NCBI GenBank assembly: GCA_963803875.1
Contig: CAWDOA010000005.1
Location: forward strand, 9,952-73,951
Reading direction: 5' to 3'
Length of the DNA: 64,000 nt
Origin: JABDIY01 sp963803875
Lineage (GTDB): Bacteria; Actinomycetota; Acidimicrobiia; Acidimicrobiales; SZUA-35
This document shows positions 26,467-34,560 of this stretch, piece by piece. A program made the position numbers and the translations under genes. Positions within the stretch are counted from its first letter, which is position 1. Each line of letters starts with the position of its first letter. The notes below the pieces were generated by a model. That model had not been told where the DNA came from and made no database searches. It was given only the letters and a program-made list of their open reading frames with translations.

Positions 26467-26751
26467 GTCGACGATTTCGCCGTTGCCGACCCTTTTGCCG
26501 AAGCGTTCGAGTCGTTCGATGACGTGAGGATCGGTAGTTTCCGCCGCGGCGGCTATCGCTTTCTTGATCTGGCGGTAGATCTCGGACTCCTCCTCGCACC
26601 GAGTGCAATGGTCGAGATGTTCAGCAACTCTGCGAGCCTCTTCGGCGGTCAACTCGCCGTCGAGGTAGTGCTGGAGGAGTTCGAGGGTCTCGCCGCAGGT
26701 GAGTCTGCCACGCATGCGGTTCATCAAGTCCATGACAGGAGTGAGGATCAT
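26464..26751 (-). CDS. Zinc-binding anti-sigma factor, RsrA-like
   Basis: 95 aa. The ZAS motif HxxxCxxC is HLDHCTRC, with an upstream conserved CGETLELLQHYLDGEL segment, as in RsrA and mycothiol-system anti-sigma factors. Oxidation of these cysteines releases the sigma factor. The ATG overlaps the sigma-factor stop (ATGA), so the two are translationally coupled. It probably binds the protein encoded just upstream. Start at 26751; an internal ATG 18 nt later is possible. Confidence 0.88.
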   Translation of the reverse strand: MILTPVMDLMNRMRGRLTCGETLELLQHYLDGELTAEEARRVAEHLDHCTRCEEESEIYRQIKKAIAAAAETTDPHVIERLERFGKRVGNGEIVD

Positions 26752-27341
26752 GACGGGTCCGATCGGGGACGGTTCTTTACTGTCTTGGGAGACAACCGTT
26801 GGCGGATTCGCCCACGGCCTCTGTGTAGTCGACTCATTACTGTGCCAACTGGGATATCGAGTATCCCTGCCGCCTCGGCATAGCTCAGACCGTTGATATC
26901 GACCAGGTCGACAACGGTCCGGAACGGAGCTGGCAGCTCATCGAGCGCAGTTTGGACGGCATGATCGAATACAGGTTCCACAATAAGGTCTTCGGGTGTG
27001 ACGTCATCGATCGCTTCAGCTGAAGGATCGTCCGGATCGTCGAAGAGGTACGGCTTCTTCTTCTGGGCCCGGTTGATGTTGGTATTGCGCAGGATCGTGA
27101 GCAGCCAGGCCTTGGGGTACGCCCCATCGAACCGTTCTATGGCGCGGAAGGCGCGCAATAGCGTGTCCTGCACCAAATCCTCGGCCTCGGTGGAGTTGCG
27201 GGTGAGGGTGCAGGCCGTGGCGAAGAGAAGCGGGATATGAGGCTGAACGTGGCAGGCGAACTTGTCGCGTTTGGCCAGAGGCGGTTCGTCCGTATCCGAG
27301 GTGGTCGCTTCTTCGCCGTGACCAGTCACTACAGCAACCAC
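26748..27341 (-). CDS. ECF RNA polymerase sigma factor, SigR/SigH group
   Basis: 197 aa. Region 2 reads LTRNSTEAEDLVQDTLLRAF then RFDGAYPKAWLLTILRNTNI, the SigR/SigH hallmark. Region 4 contains ELPAPFRTVVDLVDINGLSY and GILDIPVGTVMSRLHRGRGR with the recognition helix. It should direct the thiol-oxidative-stress regulon under control of the adjacent anti-sigma factor. A GGAAT-N18-GTT sequence immediately upstream matches the promoter class that such factors themselves recognise, so positive autoregulation is likely. Start at GTG 27341, about 9 nt after the GTT. Confidence 0.9.
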   Translation of the reverse strand: MVAVVTGHGEEATTSDTDEPPLAKRDKFACHVQPHIPLLFATACTLTRNSTEAEDLVQDTLLRAFRAIERFDGAYPKAWLLTILRNTNINRAQKKKPYLFDDPDDPSAEAIDDVTPEDLIVEPVFDHAVQTALDELPAPFRTVVDLVDINGLSYAEAAGILDIPVGTVMSRLHRGRGRIRQRLSPKTVKNRPRSDPS

Positions 27342-27350
27342 TCCAGATTC

Positions 27351-27376
27351 AACCGAAGTCCGAGGTAGTTCATTCC
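27351..27376 (-). promoter_or_regulatory. SigR-type promoter (GGAAT-N18-GTT) for the sigma-factor operon
   Basis: On the minus strand GGAAT (27376-27372) and GTT (27353-27351) are separated by exactly 18 nt, the consensus reported for Streptomyces SigR/mycobacterial SigH targets. The start point would fall near the GTG at 27341. It overlaps the stop codon of glbO. Confidence 0.65.
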
Positions 27377-27762
27377 GGGCCCGCCCAGTTGATCATTGCG
27401 GTGCTGGCATGCTCGAAGTAGCTGGCCATGGCCCGATCTACCTCGGGCGGCGCTGCCACCCGTTGCGCCGTCGTGGTCACCGCATCCAGCATGTGGGCCA
27501 GCCAGTGGTCCCGCTCGCGCTGGCCGATGCGTAGATGCGCATGTCGCATCCGCAGCCGGGGATGGCCCCGCTCCTCGCTGTAATGCGGGGGACCGCCCCA
27601 GTACTGGGCCAGAAAACCGGCGGTAGTCCTTCGGGACTCGGAGAGATCGGCCGGATACATGACCCGCAGAACCGGGTCGGATTCGACGTGGTCGTAGAAC
27701 GTGTCCACGAACTCAACAAAGAACGCTTCGCCACCAACGACGTCGTACACAGACTGGGACAT
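27370..27762 (-). CDS. glbO: Truncated haemoglobin, group II (GlbO-type)
   Basis: 130 aa group II truncated globin. The helical heme pocket signatures are present: FVEFVDTFYDHVESDPVLRV, MYPADLSESRRTTAGFLAQY, WGGPPHYSEERGHPRLRMRH (which includes the proximal His region) and AMASYFEHASTAMINWAG. Such globins bind O2/NO at membranes in actinobacteria. A TAGACT box 6 nt before the ATG suggests a leaderless transcript. It lies 28 nt upstream of the sigma-factor gene on the same strand, and may partly read into it. Confidence 0.93.
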   Translation of the reverse strand: MSQSVYDVVGGEAFFVEFVDTFYDHVESDPVLRVMYPADLSESRRTTAGFLAQYWGGPPHYSEERGHPRLRMRHAHLRIGQRERDHWLAHMLDAVTTTAQRVAAPPEVDRAMASYFEHASTAMINWAGPE

Positions 27763-27768
27763 AGCGAC

Positions 27769-27774
27769 AGTCTA
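27769..27774 (-). promoter_or_regulatory. -10 element (TAGACT) of glbO
   Basis: TANNNT on the minus strand, 6 nt before the glbO ATG at 27762. The spacing is that of a leaderless start. Confidence 0.55.
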
Positions 27775-28054
27775 GGGAGTCGCCCGAAAGTCACCGTAAG
27801 CTCGCTGTCGCTGGCGCCGTCGGTCGGGGGATTGTCGACCGCTCGCCGCGCATGCCCTCGATCGTCGACCTACGGCCGGGAGTTGGGGGACCATGTCGAT
27901 TCGGGACCGGCGAAGCGGGTGAGAGTCGGGCCGAATCGCAACTCGAGAGTTCTCTTCGCTAAGGCGTGACCCGCCTCGATTCAACGGCTGCCCGAGGGTG
28001 GCTTCTGTTGCTGGTGCTCAACGTCGTGTAGCGGTGTCTGACACCGATTTCAGG

Positions 28055-28474
28055 TCAGCCGAGGACAACCATGAGTTCGACCGTGCAAGTGGTTTGGCCG
28101 TTGACTGTGGCAACCCCGGAACCCTTGCCGCCCCGAGCGGACAGTCGTCCGAAGGTAACTTCCATCTCCAAGGTGTCGCCAGGTTCAACCGGTCGGCGAA
28201 ACTTCGCTCCGTTGACGCCGGCGAGGTACGGGATCTTGCCGGCGAACTTCTCTTCGGCCAGCACTGCGCACGCACCGGTCTGGGCCAGCGCTTCGATTTG
28301 AAGCACCCCCGGCACCACGGGACGTTCGGGGAAGTGGCCGGGAAAGAACCACTCGTCACCGGTGAGGCGCCACAGGCCTCGGACCCGTTCGCCCGGTGTC
28401 AGCTCGGTGAGTTCGTCGACAAAGAGGAACGGTGGACGGTGGGGAAGTAGGTCGATCGGGGCGGGAAAGGACAC
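28055..28474 (-). CDS. fabZ: 3-hydroxyacyl-ACP dehydratase (FabZ)
   Basis: 139 aa hot-dog fold dehydratase of type II fatty-acid synthesis. It shows LLPHRPPFLFVDELTEL with the conserved PHRxP, and WFFPGHFPERPVVPGVLQIE with the catalytic His and the downstream Glu. It is the last gene of the fab operon, starting (GTG) directly after the fabF stop without spacing. The 292 nt downstream to glbO hold no clear gene. Confidence 0.93.
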   Translation of the reverse strand: MSFPAPIDLLPHRPPFLFVDELTELTPGERVRGLWRLTGDEWFFPGHFPERPVVPGVLQIEALAQTGACAVLAEEKFAGKIPYLAGVNGAKFRRPVEPGDTLEMEVTFGRLSARGGKGSGVATVNGQTTCTVELMVVLG

Positions 28475-29644
28475 TCAGCTACCTGGCCCGATGATGATCG
28501 TGCCGTTGTGTCCGCCGAACCCGAAACTGTTGGACATCGACGGCCCGGGTTCCCATTCGCGGGCCTCCCCGATGACCAGATCGATTCTGGGCAGTTCGGG
28601 GTCGGACTCGACGGTACCTACGGTTGGCGGTATGAGGCGATGTTGGATCGACAGGACAACCGCCGCAGCTTCGAGGGCACCCGCAGCTCCGAGCGCGTGC
28701 CCGGTGATTCCTTTGGTAGAGGTGACGATTGGTCCAGGCTCGCCGAAGATCTTGGCCATGGCGTGAGCCTCAGCCGCGTCGTTCAGCGGTGTCGATGTGC
28801 CGTGGGCGTTGATGTGTGTGATGTCGCTTGGCGACAGGCCGGCGTGCTCCATGGCCAACTCCATTGAGCGAACCGCCCCTGACCCCCCTGGAGCCGGTGC
28901 GGTGATGTGATGAGCGTCGGCGGTGCTGGCCGCACCGAGCATCTCGCCGATGATGGTGGCTCCGCGCCCTACAGCCCGGGCCCACTCTTCCAGCACGAGC
29001 ACCGCAGCGCCCTCGCCCATCATGAAACCGTCACGGCGGGCATCGAAAGGAACCGAGATTCCGGTGGTCGACAGCGCCGTCATGTTGCCGAAGCCGGCGA
29101 GTGCCGTGGGAGTGAACGATGCCTCGGATCCACCGGCAAAGACCACGTCGCAGCGGCCATCGGCCACCATCCGCATGGCATTGCCGATGCTGTGGGTGCC
29201 GGCGGCACAGGCGGTGACCGTCGCCTCGCACGGCCCCTGGAATCCCATGCGCATGGAAACTGCTGCTGCCGCGGCGTTCGACATCATCATCGGCACGAGG
29301 AACGGGGACACGCGCCGCGAACCCCGTTCGTGCTGGACCAGGATCTCTTTCTCCATGGTTCCAATGCCGCCGGTCCCGGTGCCGATCAGGGTACCGATAC
29401 GGGCGGGGTCGGCTTCCAGGTTGCCGGCCTGCTCAGCGGCCTCGATCGCAGCGGCGATGGCGAATTGGGTGAACCGGTCGGCGCGGCGAGACTCCTTGGA
29501 GTTGGCGTAGTACGGCGATGGGTCCCAATCGTGGACCCGTCGCTCGCCGTCGGGCGCCGGGCCGAGGAGACCCTGCCAGAACTGCTCCTTGCCGACGCCG
29601 CAGGGCCCGACCACCCCGAGCCCCGTAATTGCTACCCGACGCAT
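28475..29644 (-). CDS. fabF: 3-oxoacyl-ACP synthase II (FabF)
   Basis: 389 aa condensing enzyme for chain elongation. The Cys nucleophile is in the GPCEATVTACAAGTHSIGNA region. The two active-site histidines are in INAHGTSTPLNDAAEAHAMA and KGITGHALGAAGALEAAAV, with NSFGFGGHNGTIII at the end. It starts MRRVAITGLGVVGPCGVGKE. It is 5 nt from the acpP stop. The single Cys-His-His set and length fit KAS II rather than KAS III. Confidence 0.96.
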   Translation of the reverse strand: MRRVAITGLGVVGPCGVGKEQFWQGLLGPAPDGERRVHDWDPSPYYANSKESRRADRFTQFAIAAAIEAAEQAGNLEADPARIGTLIGTGTGGIGTMEKEILVQHERGSRRVSPFLVPMMMSNAAAAAVSMRMGFQGPCEATVTACAAGTHSIGNAMRMVADGRCDVVFAGGSEASFTPTALAGFGNMTALSTTGISVPFDARRDGFMMGEGAAVLVLEEWARAVGRGATIIGEMLGAASTADAHHITAPAPGGSGAVRSMELAMEHAGLSPSDITHINAHGTSTPLNDAAEAHAMAKIFGEPGPIVTSTKGITGHALGAAGALEAAAVVLSIQHRLIPPTVGTVESDPELPRIDLVIGEAREWEPGPSMSNSFGFGGHNGTIIIGPGS

Positions 29645-29649
29645 GTGTT

Positions 29650-29889
29650 CTAGAGCTTGGCGACGATGAGGTCGTACGCGCCACCGACGGTTTCGACACC
29701 TTCGAGTTCTTCCTCGTCGACCGAGACATCGAATTCTTCCTCGAGCGCCATGACCAGCTCGACCAGGTCGAGACTGTCGGCGTCGAGATCTTCAGCGAAT
29801 CGGGCTTCCTTGGTGACTGCGGATGCCTCGACGGAGAGCACCTCCACAGCACACTTGGTGAATCGTTCAAAATTTGCGGTGTCGCTCAC
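29650..29889 (-). CDS. acpP: Acyl carrier protein
   Basis: 79 aa from GTG 29889. The phosphopantetheine-attachment motif DSL is in FAEDLDADSLDLVELVMALE, followed by EFDVSVDEEELEGVETVGG. The very acidic composition is typical. The GTG follows a purine-rich GAAGAAAGAAGAAG. The open frame extends to 29970 but the extra part is not ACP-like. It lies between fabG and fabF and carries the growing acyl chain. Confidence 0.95.
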   Translation of the reverse strand: MSDTANFERFTKCAVEVLSVEASAVTKEARFAEDLDADSLDLVELVMALEEEFDVSVDEEELEGVETVGGAYDLIVAKL

Positions 29890-29991
29890 GTGTCTTCTTC
29901 TTTCTTCGTGATGCTTGGTCGGGTTCGACAGCATTCTGTAGATGAGTCTTTGCCCTGTGTCGTAGATCAAAGACTAGTTGGCAAGGGAGCG

Positions 29992-30699
29992 TTAGGCTCC
30001 CATTCCGAGCCCGCCATCTACCGCGATTGTGGTTCCAGTGATGTAACCGGCACCGTCGGAGGCGAGGAAGGTCACAGCTGCGGCGACATCTTCGGGTGTG
30101 CCGACGCGGCCCAGAGGCACCGCAGCTGTCATCGCGTCCTTGGCCTTGTCGCTGACGGCGTCGAGCATGTCGGTGGCGATCGGGCCGGGGGCGACGATGT
30201 TCACGGTGATATTGCGTGATGCGAACTCCCGGGCAAGCGAACGAGCCAAGCCCACCAGTCCAGCCTTGCTGGCCGAATAGTTCACCTGGCCGGTCTGGCC
30301 GATGGCGCCTACGACCGAAGAGATGAAGATGATTCGGCCGGAGCGTGCCTTCATCATCGGTTTCACAGCCCGTTTTGCCACCCGCCATGATCCGGTGAGA
30401 TTGGCGTCGACGACCGACGTGAAGTTCTCCTCGCTCATGCGAAGCGTGAGACCGTCCTTGGTGATACCGGCATTGGCCACCAGGACCGACACCGCGCCGA
30501 GTTGGTCCTCGATGGCGTCGAATAGTGCTTCGACGCTGGGGCCCGAAGTGATGTCGCACTGGAACCAGTTCAGTGATTCGGGCAGGTCATCGGGATCGGA
30601 TCTACTGGCAACCGCCACCGAAAGACCAGCATCGGCCAACGCAACCGCAATGGCGAGCCCGATTCCTCGGCTCCCACCGGTGACGAGGGCGACGCTCAT
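29992..30699 (-). CDS. fabG: 3-oxoacyl-ACP reductase (FabG)
   Basis: 235 aa short-chain dehydrogenase. NADP-binding TGGSRGIGLAIAVALADAG, NAG in VLVANAGITKDGL, and the catalytic Ser-Tyr-Lys in IIFISSVVGAIGQ and VNYSASKAGLVGLARSLA are all visible. The C terminus ITGTTIAVDGGLGMGA is typical. The ATG at 30699 overlaps the fabH stop (ATGA). Position between fabH and acpP makes FabG of the essential pathway the best call. Confidence 0.95.
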   Translation of the reverse strand: MSVALVTGGSRGIGLAIAVALADAGLSVAVASRSDPDDLPESLNWFQCDITSGPSVEALFDAIEDQLGAVSVLVANAGITKDGLTLRMSEENFTSVVDANLTGSWRVAKRAVKPMMKARSGRIIFISSVVGAIGQTGQVNYSASKAGLVGLARSLAREFASRNITVNIVAPGPIATDMLDAVSDKAKDAMTAAVPLGRVGTPEDVAAAVTFLASDGAGYITGTTIAVDGGLGMGA

Positions 30700-31640
30700 G
30701 AACCGTTCCAGCGAACGAGCGCACTGCCCCAGGTCATGCCGGCCCCGAATCCGACGAACAGAACGAGATCCCCGTTCTGAAGTCGGTCTTTGACCAGAGA
30801 ATCGTGAAGAGCCATCGGAATCGTTGCACCTGAGGTGTTTCCCGTGTTCTCCAAGATCATTGCGGTGTTGTCCATGGACAACCCCAGCTTCTTCCACGCC
30901 GACTCGAGAATCCTGATGTTTGCCTGATGGGGCACGATGAGCGCAATGTCATCGAGAGTGATGTCCGGTCCGGCCATCTTCATTGTCCTTGCGACCGTCC
31001 GCTGGATGGCGGCGACAGCCTGACGGAAGACTTCCTTGCCGTCCATCTTGAGCACGTCGCCGTGCTCGGCATACAGAATGTGGATGTAGTTGCCGTCAGC
31101 GCCGAGGTCCCAGCCCAGCAATTCTCCTACTCCGCTGGGGTCGGCTTCCACAACCGCAGCTCCGCCGCCATTGCCGAACAGGATTCCGGTGCCGCGATCG
31201 TGGTAGTCGGTGATCTTGTCGAGCGCTTCGGCGCCGACCACGAGGATACGTTCCATCCCTTGAAGCAGGAAACCGTTGGCGATGGTCAGGCCGTAGACCC
31301 AGCCGGAGCAAGCAGCCTGAATGTCGAGGGCGCCGCAGTCGAGCCCCAGCTCGCGAGCGACGGCGGGCGCAGTTCCCGGGCACACATGCTCGGGACTGGT
31401 GGTGGCCAGCAGAAGTAGGTCGATGTCTTCGGGACCGACACCGGCGGCGTCCATCGCCCGTTGCGACGCGAGGGCGGCCAACTCGGTGGTGGTTGAGCCG
31501 ATGTGACGTTGACCGATTCCGGTTCGCTCGCGGATCCATTCATCGGTGGTGTCCATCCACGCTTCGAGATCGGCATTGGTGAGGACCTTCTCCGGCAGTG
31601 CAGCCCCCACGCCTGACATGCGGAATCCGATTCCGCTCAT
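30696..31640 (-). CDS. fabH: 3-oxoacyl-ACP synthase III (FabH)
   Basis: 314 aa enzyme that starts fatty-acid chains from acyl-CoA and malonyl-ACP. It shows LEAWMDTTDEWIRERTGIGQ. The nucleophile Cys is in LDIQAACSGWVYGLTIANGF, the His in LIVPHQANIRILESAWKKLG, and the Asn in LENTGNTSGATIPMAL. The ATG at 31640 overlaps the fabD stop; an ATG 18 nt upstream is possible but less economical. Confidence 0.95.
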   Translation of the reverse strand: MSGIGFRMSGVGAALPEKVLTNADLEAWMDTTDEWIRERTGIGQRHIGSTTTELAALASQRAMDAAGVGPEDIDLLLLATTSPEHVCPGTAPAVARELGLDCGALDIQAACSGWVYGLTIANGFLLQGMERILVVGAEALDKITDYHDRGTGILFGNGGGAAVVEADPSGVGELLGWDLGADGNYIHILYAEHGDVLKMDGKEVFRQAVAAIQRTVARTMKMAGPDITLDDIALIVPHQANIRILESAWKKLGLSMDNTAMILENTGNTSGATIPMALHDSLVKDRLQNGDLVLFVGFGAGMTWGSALVRWNGS

Positions 31641-32824
31641 GCGCCAACCCGCAGCCAAGCGATCGGCTGTGAAGCGGCGACTCGTTCTCCGTTCATGGCG
31701 AGGATGCCGTGGAGCTCACCAGCGAAGGCGGTACGCACCTCGGTACTTCCCACGTGGCCGAGCACGTCGCCCACGCGAACGAGCAGGCCCGATTTGGTGA
31801 TGTCCAGCGGAGTGAAAACGCCGCTGCCGGGGCTCACGACCAGGCGCTCGCTCGCATAGAGGTGTTCTCCATCGGGCGAGCGATCAAATTTTGGGGAGTG
31901 AGCCAACTCCTCCAGTAGTGAGTCGAGATCATCAGGTTTGGACACCGACGCTCGGGCCACGTTTCCAATAGTCCGTTTGGCCATTCCGGTGAGCACGGTT
32001 CCAGGGCCGAGTTCGACGATCAGGTCGACGCCGGCTTCCTCGATAGTGTGCAACGTCTGGCGCCATCGAACCGGACTCGTGAGCTGCAGGCTCAGGATCT
32101 TGCGTGACTCATCCGCTGTCCTGTGGGGGGTGGCGTCGACATTGGAAACCACGGGCCGGTTGGGAGCCCGGAAATCAATGTCGGCCAGAGCTTTCACGAG
32201 CCGCTCTCCCGCAGCAGCCATGAAGGGCGTGTGGAACGCGCCGCCGACCTTGATGGGCATCACACGTTTGGCGCCCAGGCTTTTCGCTAGTTGGCCGGCC
32301 GATTCGATACCGGCTGCAGTTCCGGCGATGACCACCTGACCGGGAGCGTTGTAGTTGGCGACGAAGACGTCGGCGTCGCACTTCGCACACGCCAATTCGA
32401 CCAGTTCATCGTCGAGGCCGAGTACGGCGGCCATGGTGCCGGGGATGGCATCTGCAGCGGCCTGCATGGCGTTGCCTCGTTCGGTGACCAGCCGCACTCC
32501 GTCGGCGAACGAAATCGCGCCGCTGGCAACGAGGGCAGAATATTCGCCGAGCGAGTGGCCTGCGTGAAGCGAGGGCTCGATGCCCAAACGCTCGACTGCG
32601 TCGAGGACGACCATGCTCAGCAAGAAGGTGCTGAGCTGGGCGTTTCTGGTCTCCCTCAGCTCTTCAGCATCGGCTTTCAGGAGGAGGTGCGCGATGTCGC
32701 GTTCGGCGACATCACTGGCCTCCCCGACGAGTTCCCATGATGGGTGATCTGTCCACGCAGCACCCATCGCAGGGGCCTGGGAGCCCTGTCCTGGGTAGGT
32801 GAACGCAATGTGGGTTGTTGGCAT
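31637..32824 (-). CDS. fabD: Malonyl-CoA:ACP transacylase (FabD) with C-terminal biotinyl/lipoyl-like domain
   Basis: 395 aa, about 80 longer than usual FabD. Residues 1-310 are the transacylase: FTYPGQGSQAPAMG, the nucleophile Ser in HAGHSLGEYSALVASG, KVGGAFHTPFM with the active-site His, and VELGPGTVLTGMAKRT. After about residue 318 a half-sandwich-hybrid pattern follows: VVSPGSGVFTPLDITKSGLL, VRVGDVLGHVGSTEVRTAF, AGELHGILAMNGERVAASQP. This is a biotinyl/lipoyl-type repeat, but the residue where the modified Lys should sit is not Lys. ATG 32824 follows a TTG in the same frame. It is the first gene of the fab operon. Confidence 0.9.
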   Translation of the reverse strand: MPTTHIAFTYPGQGSQAPAMGAAWTDHPSWELVGEASDVAERDIAHLLLKADAEELRETRNAQLSTFLLSMVVLDAVERLGIEPSLHAGHSLGEYSALVASGAISFADGVRLVTERGNAMQAAADAIPGTMAAVLGLDDELVELACAKCDADVFVANYNAPGQVVIAGTAAGIESAGQLAKSLGAKRVMPIKVGGAFHTPFMAAAGERLVKALADIDFRAPNRPVVSNVDATPHRTADESRKILSLQLTSPVRWRQTLHTIEEAGVDLIVELGPGTVLTGMAKRTIGNVARASVSKPDDLDSLLEELAHSPKFDRSPDGEHLYASERLVVSPGSGVFTPLDITKSGLLVRVGDVLGHVGSTEVRTAFAGELHGILAMNGERVAASQPIAWLRVGA

Positions 32825-32970
32825 CAACGTATAGACCTACCTCGACACTGTCTGGTTACAAGGTCTTTGACCAGATCTCCACGAGCAGTTGTGAGCGGGT
32901 GTCGAGTCCGGCCATTCCGGCGGTCTTCACAGTGTTTGTTGATACGATCGCGGGCCCGAACACCCTGTAT

Positions 32971-33053
<83 letters not shown>

Positions 33054-33083
33054 CCCGACTTGGAGAGGAGCGGACGGATAGCG

Positions 33084-33386
33084 ATGTTCCAATCATCAAT
33101 AGAGCGGAGGCTTCGAAATGTGTCGAACCAGTTGGTTGAACTCCGAAACGAGCTACGTGTGATCGACGAGCAACTACTCCATTTCTCCGATGAGGCCGAC
33201 GATGCCCGGCTGCGCTCGCTGGTTAGCGAGACACCATTGGCTGGCCGCGAACACCGTGACGCAAACCGAACGGTCACTGCGCTCAAGAAGGACCGCTCGG
33301 TCAAGGTCGAGCGGTTGGTCAAGCTGGAAGAAAAACAGGACAGCCTGCTCGATGAGCTGACTATCAGAAAGACGCGTGAACCGTGA
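33084..33386 (+). CDS. Small coiled-coil protein upstream of ANTAR regulator
   Basis: 100 aa from ATG 33084, highly charged and predicted helical: RLRNVSNQLVELRNELRVID, then LVSETPLAGREHRDANRTVT and KVERLVKLEEKQDSLLDELT. No catalytic motif. Its stop overlaps the GTG of the response regulator by 4 nt, so the two are coupled. Small coiled-coil genes in this position are common in actinobacteria, as far as I know without assigned function. The frame extends upstream through the tRNA but that part cannot be coding. Confidence 0.7.
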   Translation: MFQSSIERRLRNVSNQLVELRNELRVIDEQLLHFSDEADDARLRSLVSETPLAGREHRDANRTVTALKKDRSVKVERLVKLEEKQDSLLDELTIRKTREP

Positions 33387-33976
33387 CCCGCATCGTTGTG
33401 GCTGAGGACGAGGCGCTCATACGTCTTGACCTCATCGAGACCCTCACCGAAGAAGGTTATGAAGTGGTCGGCGAGGCCGCCGATGGTGATCGGGCGGTTG
33501 AACTGGTCCGGGAGCTGGCGCCGGATGTTGCGATACTCGATATCAAGATGCCGGGCACCGACGGGCTTGCCGCAGCGCGCCAGATCATCGGCGAACGATT
33601 GTCGGCGGTGGTCATTCTCACCGCCTTCTCCCAACGAGAACTGATCGAGCAAGCTCGCGACGTGGGCGCCCTGGCCTACGTGGTGAAACCGTTCGAACGC
33701 AACGATCTGGTCCCTGCGATCGAGATGGCGATCGCCCGCTTCTCCGATATTGCGCTGGCAGAAGCGGCGGTCAGTCAGGAGTCTGAGCGAGCCGATCAGG
33801 CCGAGGCGAAACTCGAAGAACGAAAGCTGTTGGATAGAGCCAAGGGCGTGCTCATGGACACCCACGGCCTCGCCGAAGCGGATGCGTTCCGGTTCCTCCG
33901 TTCATCAGCAATGAACGGCCGATTGTCGATGGGCGAGGTTGCACGGAAGACCATCGACGGTGAGCTGAAGCCTTAG
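33383..33976 (+). CDS. Response regulator with C-terminal ANTAR RNA-binding domain (PdtaR-like)
   Basis: 197 aa. The receiver domain has acidic pocket VVAEDEALIRLDLIETL, the phospho-acceptor Asp in VAILDIKMPGTDGLAAAR, and Lys in LAYVVKPFERNDL. A coiled linker is followed by an ANTAR domain: LDRAKGVLMDTHGLAEADAF then RFLRSSAMNGRLSMGEVA. These proteins bind dual hexaloop RNA hairpins and act as antiterminators. The cognate kinase is not adjacent. The GTG start overlaps the preceding gene. Confidence 0.93.
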   Translation: MTRIVVAEDEALIRLDLIETLTEEGYEVVGEAADGDRAVELVRELAPDVAILDIKMPGTDGLAAARQIIGERLSAVVILTAFSQRELIEQARDVGALAYVVKPFERNDLVPAIEMAIARFSDIALAEAAVSQESERADQAEAKLEERKLLDRAKGVLMDTHGLAEADAFRFLRSSAMNGRLSMGEVARKTIDGELKP

Positions 33977-34094
33977 TTCACTGCCATGCGGCCCCTGCTC
34001 GTTCTCGGACGGGGGCGGAGTCGGCCGAGCTTCATCTACGCTGCAGCGCCGGACGAGTGTTTACGTGCGGATCGCCGAGCACCATCGTGCCGAG

Positions 34095-34460
34095 TCAGCT
34101 AGTGGTTGAGACTGCGCGGATGACGTGGGCGAAGGCGTCTCGTTCGCGGACCGCGAAGTAGGTGATGCCCCAACGGTCACGCGCCTCGTGGAGCTTCTCG
34201 ACGATCTGGTCAACAGTTCCGAAGAGGAGGTACGGGGTCGCTCGAGCGTGATCTGGGGTCAGGCCTTCGATGCGCTCGCATGCTTCGTCGACGGTTGTGT
34301 CGTAGCCGTTGGTGATTCGGGTGACTTGGACCATCGCGTTCAGCTCGACGTCGCCGAAGCGACCGCCGGCCCCGGAGCGAACTTGTTCGATCTGAGTGTC
34401 CAGCCAATCGGGCGCCCATTCGGCTTGATGGCTGTGTCCGTCGGCCTTGGTGCGACACGG
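34095..34460 (-). pseudogene. C-terminal fragment of an LLM-class (F420-dependent) oxidoreductase
   Basis: Only the last ~120 residues are readable: EWAPDWLDTQIEQVRSGAGG, VELNAMVQVTRITNG, ATPYLLFGTVDQIVEKLHEA and RWGITYFAVRERDAFAHVI. This is the usual C-terminal end of luciferase-like monooxygenases of the F420 type. Upstream the frame is closed by a stop and no N-terminal TIM-barrel half is found. The gene is truncated next to the 13E12-family HNH gene, so probably lost by insertion or deletion. Confidence 0.65.
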
Positions 34461-34560
34461 CTACGGCGTGCTCTCCTGGTACAGGTGCGCGTCAAGAACC
34501 CCGGTGGGGCCCGGGGTGCCTCGATTAGATGGCAATGATGAGTGGTGCCAGTCCCGGTCT

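Noticed and set aside
27763..28054. Possible small gene between glbO and fabZ
   Set aside because: Short Arg/Ser-rich frames on both strands have no start signals or motifs; the stretch is under 300 bp and probably holds the glbO promoter and fab operon end.
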